The notes beneath the pieces were generated by a model. It was not told where the DNA came from. It ran no database searches and saw nothing but the letters and a program-made list of their open reading frames with translations. DNA of 62,891 nt from an uncultured Eggerthellaceae bacterium (GTDB lineage: Bacteria > Actinomycetota > Coriobacteriia > Coriobacteriales > Eggerthellaceae): positions 1 through 62,891 of the forward strand of contig CAJUQH010000011.1 in assembly GCA_910588095.1 (NCBI GenBank), written 5' to 3'. Shown here one piece after another: positions 43,701 through 54,981 of this stretch (within the stretch, counting starts at the first letter, position 1; each line of letters begins with the position of its first letter). The translations under genes were made by a program, and so were the position numbers.

Positions 43701-43875
43701 CCAGCCCTTCGGCCACGCCCTGGGAAAGCTGGGTCTTGCCAGCCCCCAGGTCGCCCGCGAGCACCACCGCATCGCCCGCAGCCAGCAAGGGCGCCAGAGC
43801 CCGCCCGATGCCATGCATGGCCTCGGCATCGGCAGCGCGCCCTATCTCGATGAAACGTTTATCCATGGTTGCCAT
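40786..43875 (-). CDS. tsaD: TsaE-TsaB-RimI-TsaD four-domain fusion (t6A tRNA modification)
   Basis: A 1029-residue single frame that fuses four proteins usually encoded separately. Residues about 1-150 are TsaE (Walker A GDLGAGKTQ; LYHLDLYRLDDASELDDIDF). After an Ala/Gly-rich linker, residues about 228-470 are TsaB (YVLAFDTANEVIAIGLG; GVGPGSFTGVRIACATAKG). Residues about 510-650 are a RimI-type N-acetyltransferase (VAPAQRRRGIAQQLFA). Residues about 680-1029 are TsaD (LILAIESSCDETAAA, metal ligands in HLEGHLYAN, SLVSGGNT, final SIEDPY). TsaD, TsaB and TsaE install threonylcarbamoyl on A37 of ANN-decoding tRNAs; RimI acetylates ribosomal protein S18 in E. coli. No stop or shift is seen between domains. 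TsaC is not in the window. Confidence 0.9.
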   Translation of the reverse strand: MATMDKRFIEIGRAADAEAMHGIGRALAPLLAAGDAVVLAGDLGAGKTQLSQGVAEGLGVGAAVVSPTFNIVLAYEGGRLPLYHLDLYRLDDASELDDIDFYRLAGPDSDGAALVEWGDRFPEKLPTDYVEVRLAVGEDGCRTVKARAAGGRSAALLEAWARAVAYGGADAAAGDGAAVGRDAAGGVGSDAGSLIGASGVARAQATDGDAAPAAQAACDGEGRAAGYVLAFDTANEVIAIGLGVLDAASRTVQLVAARQVQAHRASNTQLLPCIDSLLLEAGVARSQLACVAVGVGPGSFTGVRIACATAKGIASALGVGLVGVPTLDAVAWGAWAKGERGELLVVADAMRKEVYPARFRLDDSGVLRQGPDRVGKAEAVAQEFAGSAGMRVTGDALVKYAELFAPCGPFLPEVLWAPAGQGLLLALQALWQAGEADPFDPGRHAPALVLPVYTRLSDAEENERERLASSDPRNLRTGVQDAPAADGGRGRATLHSAACLAARPDDAGIAYSPLDSLHVDAVVALEAEVMGTDAWSAALVADELPRSNRRWWMALAGDELVGYAGGMVVDGELQVLKVGVAPAQRRRGIAQQLFARLADDGRNLGAQRVSLEVRASNSGAQAFYRALGLEREGVRPRYYSDHEDAVIMSGPLAPAVEGEARVAGMVIEHHADTATHGARAVEQPLILAIESSCDETAAALVDGTGSLLADVVASQIDFHARFGGVVPEIASRKHIEAICGVCDECFDEAARSVGAEPGALGWRDVQAVAATYAPGLVGALVVGVAFAKGAAWALDVPYVEVNHLEGHLYANRIGCASFEPPAVVSLVSGGNTMLVHMAGYGDYRILGATIDDAVGEAFDKVAKALGLGYPGGPVISRLAAEGDPAAIDFPRAMLHSGDLSFSLSGLKTAVMNYLSKQRQAGVEPSLPDVCASFQQAVIDVQVAKARTALHETGAPTFCVGGGVAANPALRQAYERLCDQMGVQLVMPPLHSCGDNAGMIALVALDRFRAGKTAPLSADAFAHRSIEDPY

Positions 43876-43942
43876 TCTAGGGAACTTCCACGCCCAGCGC
43901 GAGCACCAGGGCCGCAACGCGCCGCCCCGTGCGCCAATGCCC

Positions 43943-45271
43943 CTACGAGCGCTTGCGCCATCGCTTGTCCGAAGCCGGGTAGCACAGCCACGCCAACCCG
44001 AAAGCCGCCACGATGCATCCCATGACGCACAGCATGGTCACCGAGAACCCGAAGGCGTCGTTCACCATGCCCCACACCAGGCACGACAGGCCGATGCCCA
44101 CATCACTGGCCAGCATGAACAGCGCGTTGGTGGCGCCCCAGCGGCTCGCCGGCGAGTTCTTCACCGCCACCGACTGGTTGATGGGTATGGCAAGCCCGAT
44201 GGATATGCCGTAGGGGATGCCCGCCGCATAGTACAGCCCAGCGGCCCATGCCGGCCCCGCAGCCGCGCCCAGCAGCATGACGTAGCATATGAGCCCCGTC
44301 ACCACCGCCACAGCGAATATCCTGATGGCGCTCGAACGATCCATGAACCGGCCCGCGCCCAGACGCACCGCTATCATGGCCACCGCGGAAACGGTGTAGA
44401 ACATGCCCGGGCTCCCCACGCCCATGGCGGTGCCGAACAGCCCCACGAAGAAGATGCCGAACCCGTAAGCCGGCGACATCGCCAGCATCGGAATGGTGCC
44501 CGGAAGCGCCCGCGGCTCGATGATGCTCGCCAGGAACCCGCTGCGCTCGGCACCTTCGCCCGCGTCAGCATCCGAAGCGGCACCATCGGCACCCGGCACC
44601 GAAGCCCCATGCCGCTGCTCCCACCGCTGCCGGTACTCCGACGTCGCCGGCAAGCCCTCGGGGTCGCGCTCATAGCGCACGAAGAAGCCCAGCACCGTCG
44701 CCGCCACCGAACAGCACGCCAAGCCTATGAACAGGTTCTCTGGCGGCTCGGTGTTGGCCAGGAACAGCGCCAGCGCCGGCCCGATGGACATGCTCACCGC
44801 CTGGCCCAGCCCATAGTAGCCTATGCCCTCGCCCAGCCGCTCCTGGGGCAGCACGTCAGCCGCGGCGGTCGCCAGCGCCGTTGTGCACGCCGAGAACCCC
44901 ACGCCCTGCAAGAACCGCCACACAACGAACGGCACCAGCTCGTGGGACGCCAGCGGCCCCAACGTGCCGGCCAGCATGAACAGGCCGCCCGCCACGATGA
45001 CGTTGCGCCGCCCGCGCCGGTCGATGACCGGCCCCACCACGATGCGCGCCACCGCAGCCGCCACCGAGAACACCACCGCCAAGAAGCCCACGTAGGTGGC
45101 CGTGCCGCCCACGCGCACCAGGTACACCGATGTGCCCGAGTTCGAGCCTTGCCCTACCATGAAGCTCGCCAAGGTGGCCAGCACGATGACCACGAACACC
45201 GGCGTCCACAAGCGGTACTGCCGTTTGAGGTCGTGCACGAGCTCCTTCTGCTTGCCCTCCATGGGCTCCAT
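43943..45271 (-). CDS. MFS transporter
   Basis: A 442-residue major facilitator with about twelve hydrophobic helices. The loop 2-3 motif is GPVIDRRGRRNVIVAGG and a second copy in the C-terminal half is GRFMDRSSAIRIF. The middle loop (residues about 200-240) is Ala/Glu-rich. Substrate unknown; the pattern fits drug or metabolite exporters. Confidence 0.82.
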   Translation of the reverse strand: MEPMEGKQKELVHDLKRQYRLWTPVFVVIVLATLASFMVGQGSNSGTSVYLVRVGGTATYVGFLAVVFSVAAAVARIVVGPVIDRRGRRNVIVAGGLFMLAGTLGPLASHELVPFVVWRFLQGVGFSACTTALATAAADVLPQERLGEGIGYYGLGQAVSMSIGPALALFLANTEPPENLFIGLACCSVAATVLGFFVRYERDPEGLPATSEYRQRWEQRHGASVPGADGAASDADAGEGAERSGFLASIIEPRALPGTIPMLAMSPAYGFGIFFVGLFGTAMGVGSPGMFYTVSAVAMIAVRLGAGRFMDRSSAIRIFAVAVVTGLICYVMLLGAAAGPAWAAGLYYAAGIPYGISIGLAIPINQSVAVKNSPASRWGATNALFMLASDVGIGLSCLVWGMVNDAFGFSVTMLCVMGCIVAAFGLAWLCYPASDKRWRKRS

Positions 45272-45288
45272 CCCCTTCTCGAAACAAA

Positions 45289-45320
45289 GGGGCCCGCCAC
45301 CATGCCGGCGGTCGGGCCCC
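45289..45320 (-). terminator. GC hairpin after the 45.4-kb membrane protein gene
   Basis: On the minus strand GGGGCCCG…CGGGCCCC followed by TTTGTTT, placed between the stop of the upstream gene and the MFS start. Confidence 0.6.
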
Positions 45321-45349
45321 GTTTACTCGCTTTGCCTCCGTAGCAGCCG

Positions 45350-47278
45350 CTAGGCGCTTACCTCTGCCGTCGCAGGCTCGCCGGAAGCCTCCTCGGCTCC
45401 GTCGCCCTCGCCGATGGAGTACACCGGGCACGTGCCCGGCCCCTCCAAGTACGTGAACGTGATGCTATCGCCCACCCGGTAGCGCACGATCTCGAGCAGG
45501 CCCGGCAACGCGAAGTCATAGATGCTGCCGCTGCCGTCCAGCGTCACGTAGAAGTGCGAGTTGCCATCGATCACCGCCTGCGCGATGCTGCGTATGGTGC
45601 CCGTGGCGCGCTGGGTGTCGGCCGAACCCGCCGCATCGGTGGCCACCCCGTTAGTGGCCAGCAGCGCCTCGTAGGACTTCTGCGTGTCGGCCACGGTGTC
45701 GCCCACCGCCACGTTCTGGTAGCGCTGTATGTCCACCATGGCGAACTTCTTCACCAGCCCCGCGCCGTCCTTCAGCGCCATGAAGTACGTCGGCTGGTTC
45801 GCCACGTTTATGAGCAGCGGGAACGTGGCCGTGTAGCGCAGGTTCTGCACTTGGCCCTCGGCCGATTCCATGGCCGAATCCTCCGTCGCACCCGACACGC
45901 TGTAGAAGTGCGACTCCTGCGTGCGCTGGTTCACCAGCACGAAGCCGATGATGGAGTTGTCGGCCGTGGCCGAGGTCACGCCCGTGTACACCCACACGTC
46001 GTCATCCTTGGCGATGTAGTTGTAGCCCAAGGTGCCGTCGGTGCCCGGCGTCGTGCGCACCACGCCCTCCTGGCCCAGGAACGAGTTCAGCCAGCCGTTG
46101 TTGTAGGTGCCCCACCAGTTGTACTGCTGTATGAGCAGGTCGGCAGGGAACACGCGGTCAACCCACTGCGGGCATTCCTCGACCGCCAGGTCCTGCGTCT
46201 CGCCCGTGGTAGCGTCGCACAGCACCACGCGGCTGATGGTACGGCCGCCGAACAGCCCGATGGTGTAGTCCTGGACAGGGCAGATCCACCAGGGATGGCC
46301 ATCCTCGTCGATCTCGAACGACTTCTCGTCGAACATGTAGAAGGGGTACTTCAGCTGCACGTGGCGGTCGATGTTGCGCACCAGCGGCTCGCTCGCGGAA
46401 TAGTGGATGGGCTCCTCGCCCAGGCGCACGATCTCGGCGTCCTGGGTGGTCATGTCCACCAGCGCGTACGCGGGGATGCCCGCCTCGCGGTTCGTGAACC
46501 ACTTGAACAGGTCAGCGTAGTTGAGCGGGCTCACGCGCACCGGTTTGCCCTGGTAGTTTATCTGGCTGTACAGCGTGGAAACCTCGAACTGGCTCACGTA
46601 CTCGGGGATGGAGCCCATCTCACGGTTGCCCAGCAGTATGGCCGAGTCGCGGTCGATGACCGGTATCTCGTTGTAGTCCACCTCTTTGATGTCCTGCGCG
46701 AACTCGAGGGTGTCGGTCTTCAGCACGTTGGAGTACTTCTCGGCATTGCCGGGAATGATGGCCAGCGAAAGCAGGCCGCCCACGACGCCCACTGCGGCGA
46801 TGGCCGCCGGAATGAGCAGCAGGCCCTTGTAGGTCTTGGCCTTGCCGGCATTCTTGCTCACCTTGCTCGTGCCCTGCTTGTAGGTGCGATGCTTCGACCA
46901 GAACACCAGGAACAGCGGCAGCACCACGATGATGAACACGAATCCCCAGGTATCCGCGGAATGGATGTTGATGGGCGGGTGGAACCACCAGTACAGCGCC
47001 GCCAGCACCAGCAGCGCCGCCACGATGAAGGCCACCCAAGCGCCCTTGCTCTTGGGCATCTTCATGTTGTTGAGGAAGTCCAGGTCGAAGTTGGGCGTCT
47101 GCTTGTCGCCACCGCCCTTGCCCGCGCCCGGGCGCGAGGCCCCGGCACCGCCCGCCACGCCGTCGGACGAGCCGTCTGCGCCACCGGCGCCCGCAGCCCT
47201 TGCGCCGCCGAAGCCGCCCATGTCGGCCCCCGATTGCTTCAGCGCCTCGATAAGCGCCTCGAATCCCGATTTTGCCAT
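45350..47278 (-). CDS. conserved-looking membrane protein with large external domain, unknown function
   Basis: A 642-residue protein. Residues 15-65 are Gly/Ala-rich low complexity. Three transmembrane helices follow (AWVAFIVAALLVLAALYWWF; WGFVFIIVVLPLFLVFW; GLLLIPAAIAAVGVVGGLL). The remaining ~460 residues form an exported domain with many Tyr/Trp (YPFYMFDEKSFEIDEDGHPW; QYNWWGTYNNGWLNSFLG). I do not recognise the family. It lies between aconitase and an MFS gene, without a clear functional link. Confidence 0.65.
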   Translation of the reverse strand: MAKSGFEALIEALKQSGADMGGFGGARAAGAGGADGSSDGVAGGAGASRPGAGKGGGDKQTPNFDLDFLNNMKMPKSKGAWVAFIVAALLVLAALYWWFHPPINIHSADTWGFVFIIVVLPLFLVFWSKHRTYKQGTSKVSKNAGKAKTYKGLLLIPAAIAAVGVVGGLLSLAIIPGNAEKYSNVLKTDTLEFAQDIKEVDYNEIPVIDRDSAILLGNREMGSIPEYVSQFEVSTLYSQINYQGKPVRVSPLNYADLFKWFTNREAGIPAYALVDMTTQDAEIVRLGEEPIHYSASEPLVRNIDRHVQLKYPFYMFDEKSFEIDEDGHPWWICPVQDYTIGLFGGRTISRVVLCDATTGETQDLAVEECPQWVDRVFPADLLIQQYNWWGTYNNGWLNSFLGQEGVVRTTPGTDGTLGYNYIAKDDDVWVYTGVTSATADNSIIGFVLVNQRTQESHFYSVSGATEDSAMESAEGQVQNLRYTATFPLLINVANQPTYFMALKDGAGLVKKFAMVDIQRYQNVAVGDTVADTQKSYEALLATNGVATDAAGSADTQRATGTIRSIAQAVIDGNSHFYVTLDGSGSIYDFALPGLLEIVRYRVGDSITFTYLEGPGTCPVYSIGEGDGAEEASGEPATAEVSA

Positions 47279-47333
47279 GCAACTTGCCTTTCTTCTTCGC
47301 TCCAGCGCCCCGGCGCCCGTGCGTCCAAAAACC

Positions 47334-49991
<2,658 letters not shown>

Positions 49992-50039
49992 GTCTCTCCT
50001 TCGCTTCCTCTGCGGCCTTCAGCTTCCGCGGACGGCTCT

Positions 50040-51134
50040 CTAGGCGCGTTCCAGCTCGCGCACCAGGGCCTCGGTGAACTCGGTGCATGTGGCCGGCGCC
50101 TCGCCCGATGCCGTGGCCCGGCGGATGTCGCCGGTCAGGTGCTCGCCGCGCGCGTACACGGCCCGCACCGCCGCGCGGATGCGCTCGGCGGTGGCCTGCT
50201 CGCCCAAATGGTCCAGCATCATGGCTGCCGAAAGTATCTCGGCGGTGGGGTTCGCCAGGTTCTTCCCCGCTATGTCCGGCGCGCTGCCATGAACCGCCTC
50301 GAACACGGCGTAGTCGGCCCCGATGTTGGCACCCGGGGCTATGCCCAGGCCGCCCACCAGGCCCGCGGCCAGGTCGCTGGCTATGTCGCCATACAGGTTG
50401 GGGAACACGATGACATCGAACTGGCTCGGGTCCATCACCATGTTCATGCAGAACGCGTCGATGATGCGGTCGTCGAAGGCGATGCGCCCCTCGTAGCCCT
50501 TCGCCACCTCACGGGCCTCGCGCAGGAACAGCCCGTCGGAGTGCTTCATGATGTTGGCCTTGTGGGCCGCGGTCACCTTGCTGCGCCCCTGCTTCAGGGC
50601 GTAGTCGAAGGCGTAGTCAACGATGCGGCGCGTGGCCGTCACCGATATGGGCTTGATGGATATGCCCGAGTCGGGGCGGATGGTGCCAGCCTCGTGCTCC
50701 TCGACGAAGCGGATGAGCTCAAGCGCCTCGGGGCTGCCCTCCTCGAACTCCACGCCCGCGTACAGGTCCTCGGTGTTCTCGCGCACGATGACCAGGTCCA
50801 CGTCGTCGTAACGGCCGCCGGCCCCCGGAATGGAAAGCACCGGGCGCAGGCACACGTACAGGTCGAGCGTCTTGCGCAGCGCCACGTTCACGCTGCGGAA
50901 GCCCGTGCCCACCGGCGTGGCGGTAGGGCCCTTGATGCCCACCTTGTTGCGCTTGACCGCCTCGATGGTCTCCTCGGGCAGCGGCGTGCCGCAGCGCTCG
51001 GCGCACTCGGCGCCCGCGTCGGCCACCTCCCAGGCGATGTCGGCGCCAGCGGCAGCCACCACTTCCTGCATGGCAGAGGTAGTCTCGATGCCTATGCCGT
51101 CGCCAGGTATGAGCGTTACGGTGTGCTTGGCCAT
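50040..51134 (-). CDS. isocitrate dehydrogenase (NAD-type, IDH/IMDH family)
   Basis: A 364-residue beta-decarboxylating dehydrogenase. The start MAKHTVTLIPGDGIG at 51134 follows GGAAGG. The substrate motif VNVALRKTLDLYVCLRP has the Ser and Arg pattern of isocitrate dehydrogenases, VIVRENTEDLYAGVEF is typical, and the metal site is DDRIIDAFCMNMVMDPSQFD. The C-terminal EAVHGSAPDIAGKNLANPTA resembles the NAD-dependent type. It makes 2-oxoglutarate. Homoisocitrate or isopropylmalate dehydrogenase is less likely because of the aconitase neighbour. Confidence 0.88.
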   Translation of the reverse strand: MAKHTVTLIPGDGIGIETTSAMQEVVAAAGADIAWEVADAGAECAERCGTPLPEETIEAVKRNKVGIKGPTATPVGTGFRSVNVALRKTLDLYVCLRPVLSIPGAGGRYDDVDLVIVRENTEDLYAGVEFEEGSPEALELIRFVEEHEAGTIRPDSGISIKPISVTATRRIVDYAFDYALKQGRSKVTAAHKANIMKHSDGLFLREAREVAKGYEGRIAFDDRIIDAFCMNMVMDPSQFDVIVFPNLYGDIASDLAAGLVGGLGIAPGANIGADYAVFEAVHGSAPDIAGKNLANPTAEILSAAMMLDHLGEQATAERIRAAVRAVYARGEHLTGDIRRATASGEAPATCTEFTEALVRELERA

Positions 51135-51183
51135 GGGTGCCTTCCTTCCTCGCCCGCCGCGTGCGGGCATTCCCCTTAAAATG

Positions 51184-51211
51184 CAAGTAAAGGGCTGCTG
51201 CCCTTTACTTG
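51184..51211 (-). terminator. perfect 12-bp hairpin at the end of the HEAT-like gene
   Basis: CAAGTAAAGGGC, TGCT, GCCCTTTACTTG, followed on the minus strand by CATTTTAAGG. The stop codon of the HEAT-like gene is inside the stem. Confidence 0.7.
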
Positions 51212-51807
51212 ATGTTCTCGACTATCTGCGCCGCCCGTTTCTGCAGCGCTCCCTTGCCGTTCTCGGCGTCGAAGCGCATGCGCTCGGCCAACTTCGCCTT
51301 CACCTCCGGCGACAGCTTGCCGCACGAGAAGTCGGTCACCGCCAGCAACATGTCCTGGAACTCCAGGTCGCCGTGGTAGCACTGTATGCCCTCGTCGATG
51401 AGGGGCCATATCTTCTCCGAGCGGTTCTCGGTGGTGGCGCCGTACGCGCACAAGAAGCGCATGGCCGCCAGGCGCACCGGGCCGCTGTCCTCGTCGAACA
51501 GCGCGGTCTCGGCGCCCTCGATGGCCTTCTCGCAGGCGCGCGCGTCCTGGGGCACCATGAGCGCCAGCGTTTCCAGCGCCTCCCAGCGGGTCTGGGCCTC
51601 GGGGCGGTTCAGAGCGTCCACCAGGTCGCCTATATGGGGCGCCATCTCGGCCGGCGCCGACTTCGCCACCAGCGCGATGGCCGAAGCCGCCTGCTGGCGC
51701 TCGCGACGCGAGCCGCTGGACAGGGTGCTTATGAGATTCGCCAGGTTCTTCTTGTTGCCGACGGCCTCCTCGGCCAGCTGCTTAGCGTCTTGCGCTTTGG
51801 TGCTCAC
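51205..51807 (-). CDS. HEAT-repeat-like protein
   Basis: A 200-residue all-helical protein with HEAT-like units (MAPHIGDLVDALNRPEAQTR; GPVRLAAMRFLCAYG; LPxx-free helices to IVENIK). HEAT repeats usually mediate protein contacts. It precedes isocitrate dehydrogenase, separated by a terminator. The function is unknown. Confidence 0.7.
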   Translation of the reverse strand: MSTKAQDAKQLAEEAVGNKKNLANLISTLSSGSRRERQQAASAIALVAKSAPAEMAPHIGDLVDALNRPEAQTRWEALETLALMVPQDARACEKAIEGAETALFDEDSGPVRLAAMRFLCAYGATTENRSEKIWPLIDEGIQCYHGDLEFQDMLLAVTDFSCGKLSPEVKAKLAERMRFDAENGKGALQKRAAQIVENIK

Positions 51808-52032
51808 GGGGCAATCAACTCGCTCTCATTTGCGTTGGAAGGGGAAATGCGGTTTACCTGCCTATTATACCGGCAATATCGCAGCCAAGCGGCCGCGCCG
51901 CCCCACTCCCCGCAAATGGTTCACGACCGTATTCGCCCACCTACAGCGAGCACGGAAGCAGCCTTCGCAAAGGCTGCTTCCCTTATCACTTGCGCAAGCC
52001 GGTCTCGCCCCTTGCCTTCCCCGCCGTTTGGG

Positions 52033-54584
52033 CTACAGCGCGAAACAGGGCACGACTCCTGCAAGAACGGCAGACTTAGCGATGCCATGGTGTGGGTCGC
52101 CGCTTTCGCCGACCCATCCCCACCCGGTGTTGTTGTTGGGGTCGATGTTGCGCAACCACCACGGAGTCGCTACGCCGTTCACCTTCTTGATCATCTGCGG
52201 TTGGGGCAGATCGGCCCCGCTTATGTTCAAGTGGTTGGCGTCGTAGTACTGATAAGGGCCGCTCGTATCGCGCTCAGTGCCCGCCAAAACGATCTCGGGG
52301 CAGAGCGTCGACCATTTGTCGGTAGACCAATCCCGGGCCGTCATCTCATGATAGCTCGCCAAGAAGAGCTTGTCGTGGGTCGTCCGCGCGCCGTAGAGGT
52401 TCGTATGGTAGACCGAAGGTATCGCCGCTGCGAGCTTCGCAGGCACTTGCTGCCATATCGTGCCTGAGTTCATGACGCTCCTCAGCTCGCTGCCACTCCA
52501 CCCCACGGCGTTGGCATCGACCGAATGCGCGCGATAGGTCGTGTTCAGACAATCGACGAACTGGAACGTAAGGCCCGCCAAGCCACCATCTGTCTTCGCA
52601 TCCTGCCTGATGCCGATGATGCGCACGCTGTAAGTCACTCCGTCACCCCAGCGCACGTACCCATGAGGGTCGGCCGGATCAGATGGGTCCATGCCGGACT
52701 GGAAGAACGAGCGGTAGAGCGGGTAGCAGGGCGAACCCGTGCCCAGCACCGCAATGCAATCCGCGGCATCCTTTATGTCTGACAGGCCATACACCTTCCC
52801 GTTGTACTCGATGTAAAGCGCATCAGACGTGCTCCCGGTAGCTAGATTGTGCTTGGTCGGGTCGCTTGGCACCATGCTGGTCTGGGCGAAGGTGTAGCTT
52901 ACGGTGGCTATCTGCTTGCGCTCATAGTCGTTGGTGGGCAGCACGAGCCCATGGTTGGCAGAGCCGTCGACCGGGTCGGTCGAAAGGTTCAAGCCGAAGG
53001 ACACCGGCAGCTTGTGGTCTTCGCTCTCATAGGTCTTCCCGGCTATGACGAACGCCCCTAGGTTGCTGCCCGCCCCTTCGGCCACCGTGTCGTCAAGGCG
53101 GAAGTGCACGCCCTTCTCCTTGCGCTCGGCCGCGCCTTCGGGCACGGCGGCAAGCGGGTACATCGACAAGAGCCTCTCGCCTTCATGCTCGACGCCTTCG
53201 CCGTCCGTGCCGCCGAGCACTTGGGCCTCAGATGCCTTGCTACTGTCGAAGGTCGTGAGCACCTGGTTGGCGGAAGGGGCTCGTGCGCTCTCCACCTTGA
53301 CGATGCTCACGTTGAGGTCCCACCCTGTGTTCTCGAAGTATGCCTGGCCGAGCGCCTCGTAGCCTTCTTGGTCGCCCTTCGCCGTGTCGTCGGCTTCCGA
53401 CTGGGTGGCGTCATCAGCTGCCTCGCCCGCCTTGGCCTCGGTTGCCGCGTCGCCCAGCCACGGGTTGCCAGGCGCTCCCGTCTTGTCGTAGTCGCCGAAG
53501 GTGATGGAGATAGGGGCCGTGACGCCGAAGGCGGCCGCCCAGCGCGCGACCAGGACCGGCGTGCCGTCTATCTGGGTGAGCCGCACCGGGTTGAGCACGT
53601 AGCCGCTCTTGTCGGCATTGTCGATCACCGCCCCTTGCTCGGCAGGCTCCACCCAGCCCAAGAACCGATAGCCCGAGCGAGCTGGTACCGGAAGCCCAAC
53701 TGTCTTGGTCACAGAATCGTAGTCAGCCTCTTTCATGGTGAAGCCGCTGACGTTGAAGCGCCCATCGCCCAGCGGCGTCACCGTGCGCTTTAGGTCGGTG
53801 TCGGTATCCCAGTTGAGCTTGAAGGAATCCTCGGTAAGCGGGCCCTTTCCTGGAAGCGGGTTCTTTGCAAGGTCGAAAACCACAGCGTACTCGTTGGGGG
53901 TCCAAAGGGCGTAGAGCGTGTACTCCTTAGCCTCCGGGGCGCCTTCGGGCATGGTGAGCACTGGGTCCTTGCCATCTATATAGCCGCCCGCGCTTGCCGA
54001 CTTGTTGGTGGACCAACCAGCGAACTCGAAGCCGGCACGCGTGGGCTCCTTGTAGTCAGCGGGCTTGCCGGTCTCGGGCCAGGCGACCTCGCTTCCTGGG
54101 CTTGCCTGCTGGGGCAGCGCAGGATCCGCGGGCCGGTTCTCCCAGCTCGCCTTGGTCAGGTTGAAGTCGTCGTCGTTGAGGTCCCACTTGGCTATGGGGA
54201 AGCTCGAGCGGTACACCGCGATGGACACCGTAGTGCCGCCTGCGCTCGAGCCTTCCGCGGCCTTGGTGCTTGCGGATTGTGTCTCGGCTTCCGGGGCCTG
54301 TGCGGTTGGGCCATCCGTGCCGTCAGCGTCTTCCGTACCGGATGCCCCCTCGGGCCCTTCGGCCCCGTTGGAGCCCGCGTCATCAGGATCGCCACCTGCA
54401 ACGGAACCGGCAGGCAGGTTGACGGCGGGCTCGGCCTCCTGCTCGGAGGCAGAGGCAGCTAGATGGCTACCCCCCCCGCAAAATCCAGGCCTATCGCGGG
54501 CATCATGCCCAGGGCCAGGACGGCGGCCATGCTGGCCGCCAGGAGCTTCGCCGCCGCATTCTTCATGTTGGAGGCAACGCTCAT
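52033..54584 (-). CDS. surface protein with InlB B-repeats, out of frame at a G8 tract (phase OFF)
   Basis: The ATG at 54584 (GAAGGGAAG upstream) starts a signal peptide, MKNAAAKLLAASMAAVLALG and MMPAIGLDFA, that runs to a TAG after eight G. One more G would join it to a 730-residue mature protein that starts around SEQEAEPAVNLPAG. The whole would be 850 residues. The mature part has InlB B-like repeats (PTRAGFEFAGWSTNKSAS; PARSGYRFLGWVEPAEQG), a long unknown middle (FGDYDKTGAPGNPWLGD), and a DUF6273-like end (WWLRNIDPNNNTGWGW, final VVPCFAL). It is a close paralog of the 55-kb protein. An internal start could only give an unsecreted product. Either phase variation or a sequencing error in the tract explains this. 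Confidence 0.75.
54470..54477 (-). repeat. homopolymeric G8 tract (contingency locus)
   Basis: Eight consecutive C on the plus strand at the signal peptide/mature junction. A multiple of three G (nine, or six) restores the frame: LDFAGGGSHLAASASEQ. The present eight is OFF. Such tracts change length by slipped-strand mispairing. Confidence 0.8.
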
Positions 54585-54622
54585 GGGCGCTTCCCTTCTC
54601 ATGCGGAGGTCTCTTTCGCTAT

Positions 54623-54657
54623 AGGGAAGGTTACCAGGTGGGAACCTTCCCTGTCAA
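54623..54657 (-). promoter_or_regulatory. promoter with dyad before the phase-variable gene
   Basis: On the minus strand TTGACA (54657-54652), an 18-base spacer and TAACCT (54633-54628). The arms AGGGAAGGTT and AACCTTCCCT (54652-54643, 54632-54623) lie across spacer and -10, a layout reminiscent of MerR-type promoters. Transcription would start about 40 bases before the ATG. Confidence 0.45.
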
Positions 54658-54789
54658 CAAGGCGCAGCCCTTCCCCACGCAGATTGCAACCGCCATCAGG
54701 CGACAGCACCCGACCTCAATCGTACGGCGCAAGCGAAGCGCCAGGCGCGATGCACCAGCAATCCCAACATCTCAAATCGTCGAGGCTGC

Positions 54790-54943
54790 CACCTCCACGC
54801 CAGCCGCCCTCACGCCAATGCCCCGATGCGCAGCACGCGCAAGCGGCCCTCGCTCCCCCATTCCTCGCTGGGCACGTAATCCTTCACCAGCACGCCAAGC
54901 CCATCGTCGCTCACCGCCGCCCCGGACACCACGAACAGCAGCC
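54790..54943 (-). pseudogene. 3' remnant of the anti-sigma-like gene
   Basis: The minus strand reads GLGVLVKDYVPSEEWGSEGR then LRVLRIGALA and stop at 54810, nearly identical to the last 45 residues of the protein encoded at 57825-59759. The similarity continues about 20 bases past the stop into CTCCACGCCAGCCGCCCT. It shows that an anti-sigma-like plus surface-protein unit was once duplicated in tandem. The rest of 54585-54981 holds only the promoter described above. Confidence 0.8.
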
Positions 54944-54981
54944 AACACCGTAAACAGTGCGTCCCCTATTCACTCATCCAG

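Noticed and set aside
41827..44025. long plus-strand frame opposite the Tsa fusion
   Set aside because: Antisense artefact: low-complexity Arg/His/Gln translation, and the opposite strand has four clear domains.
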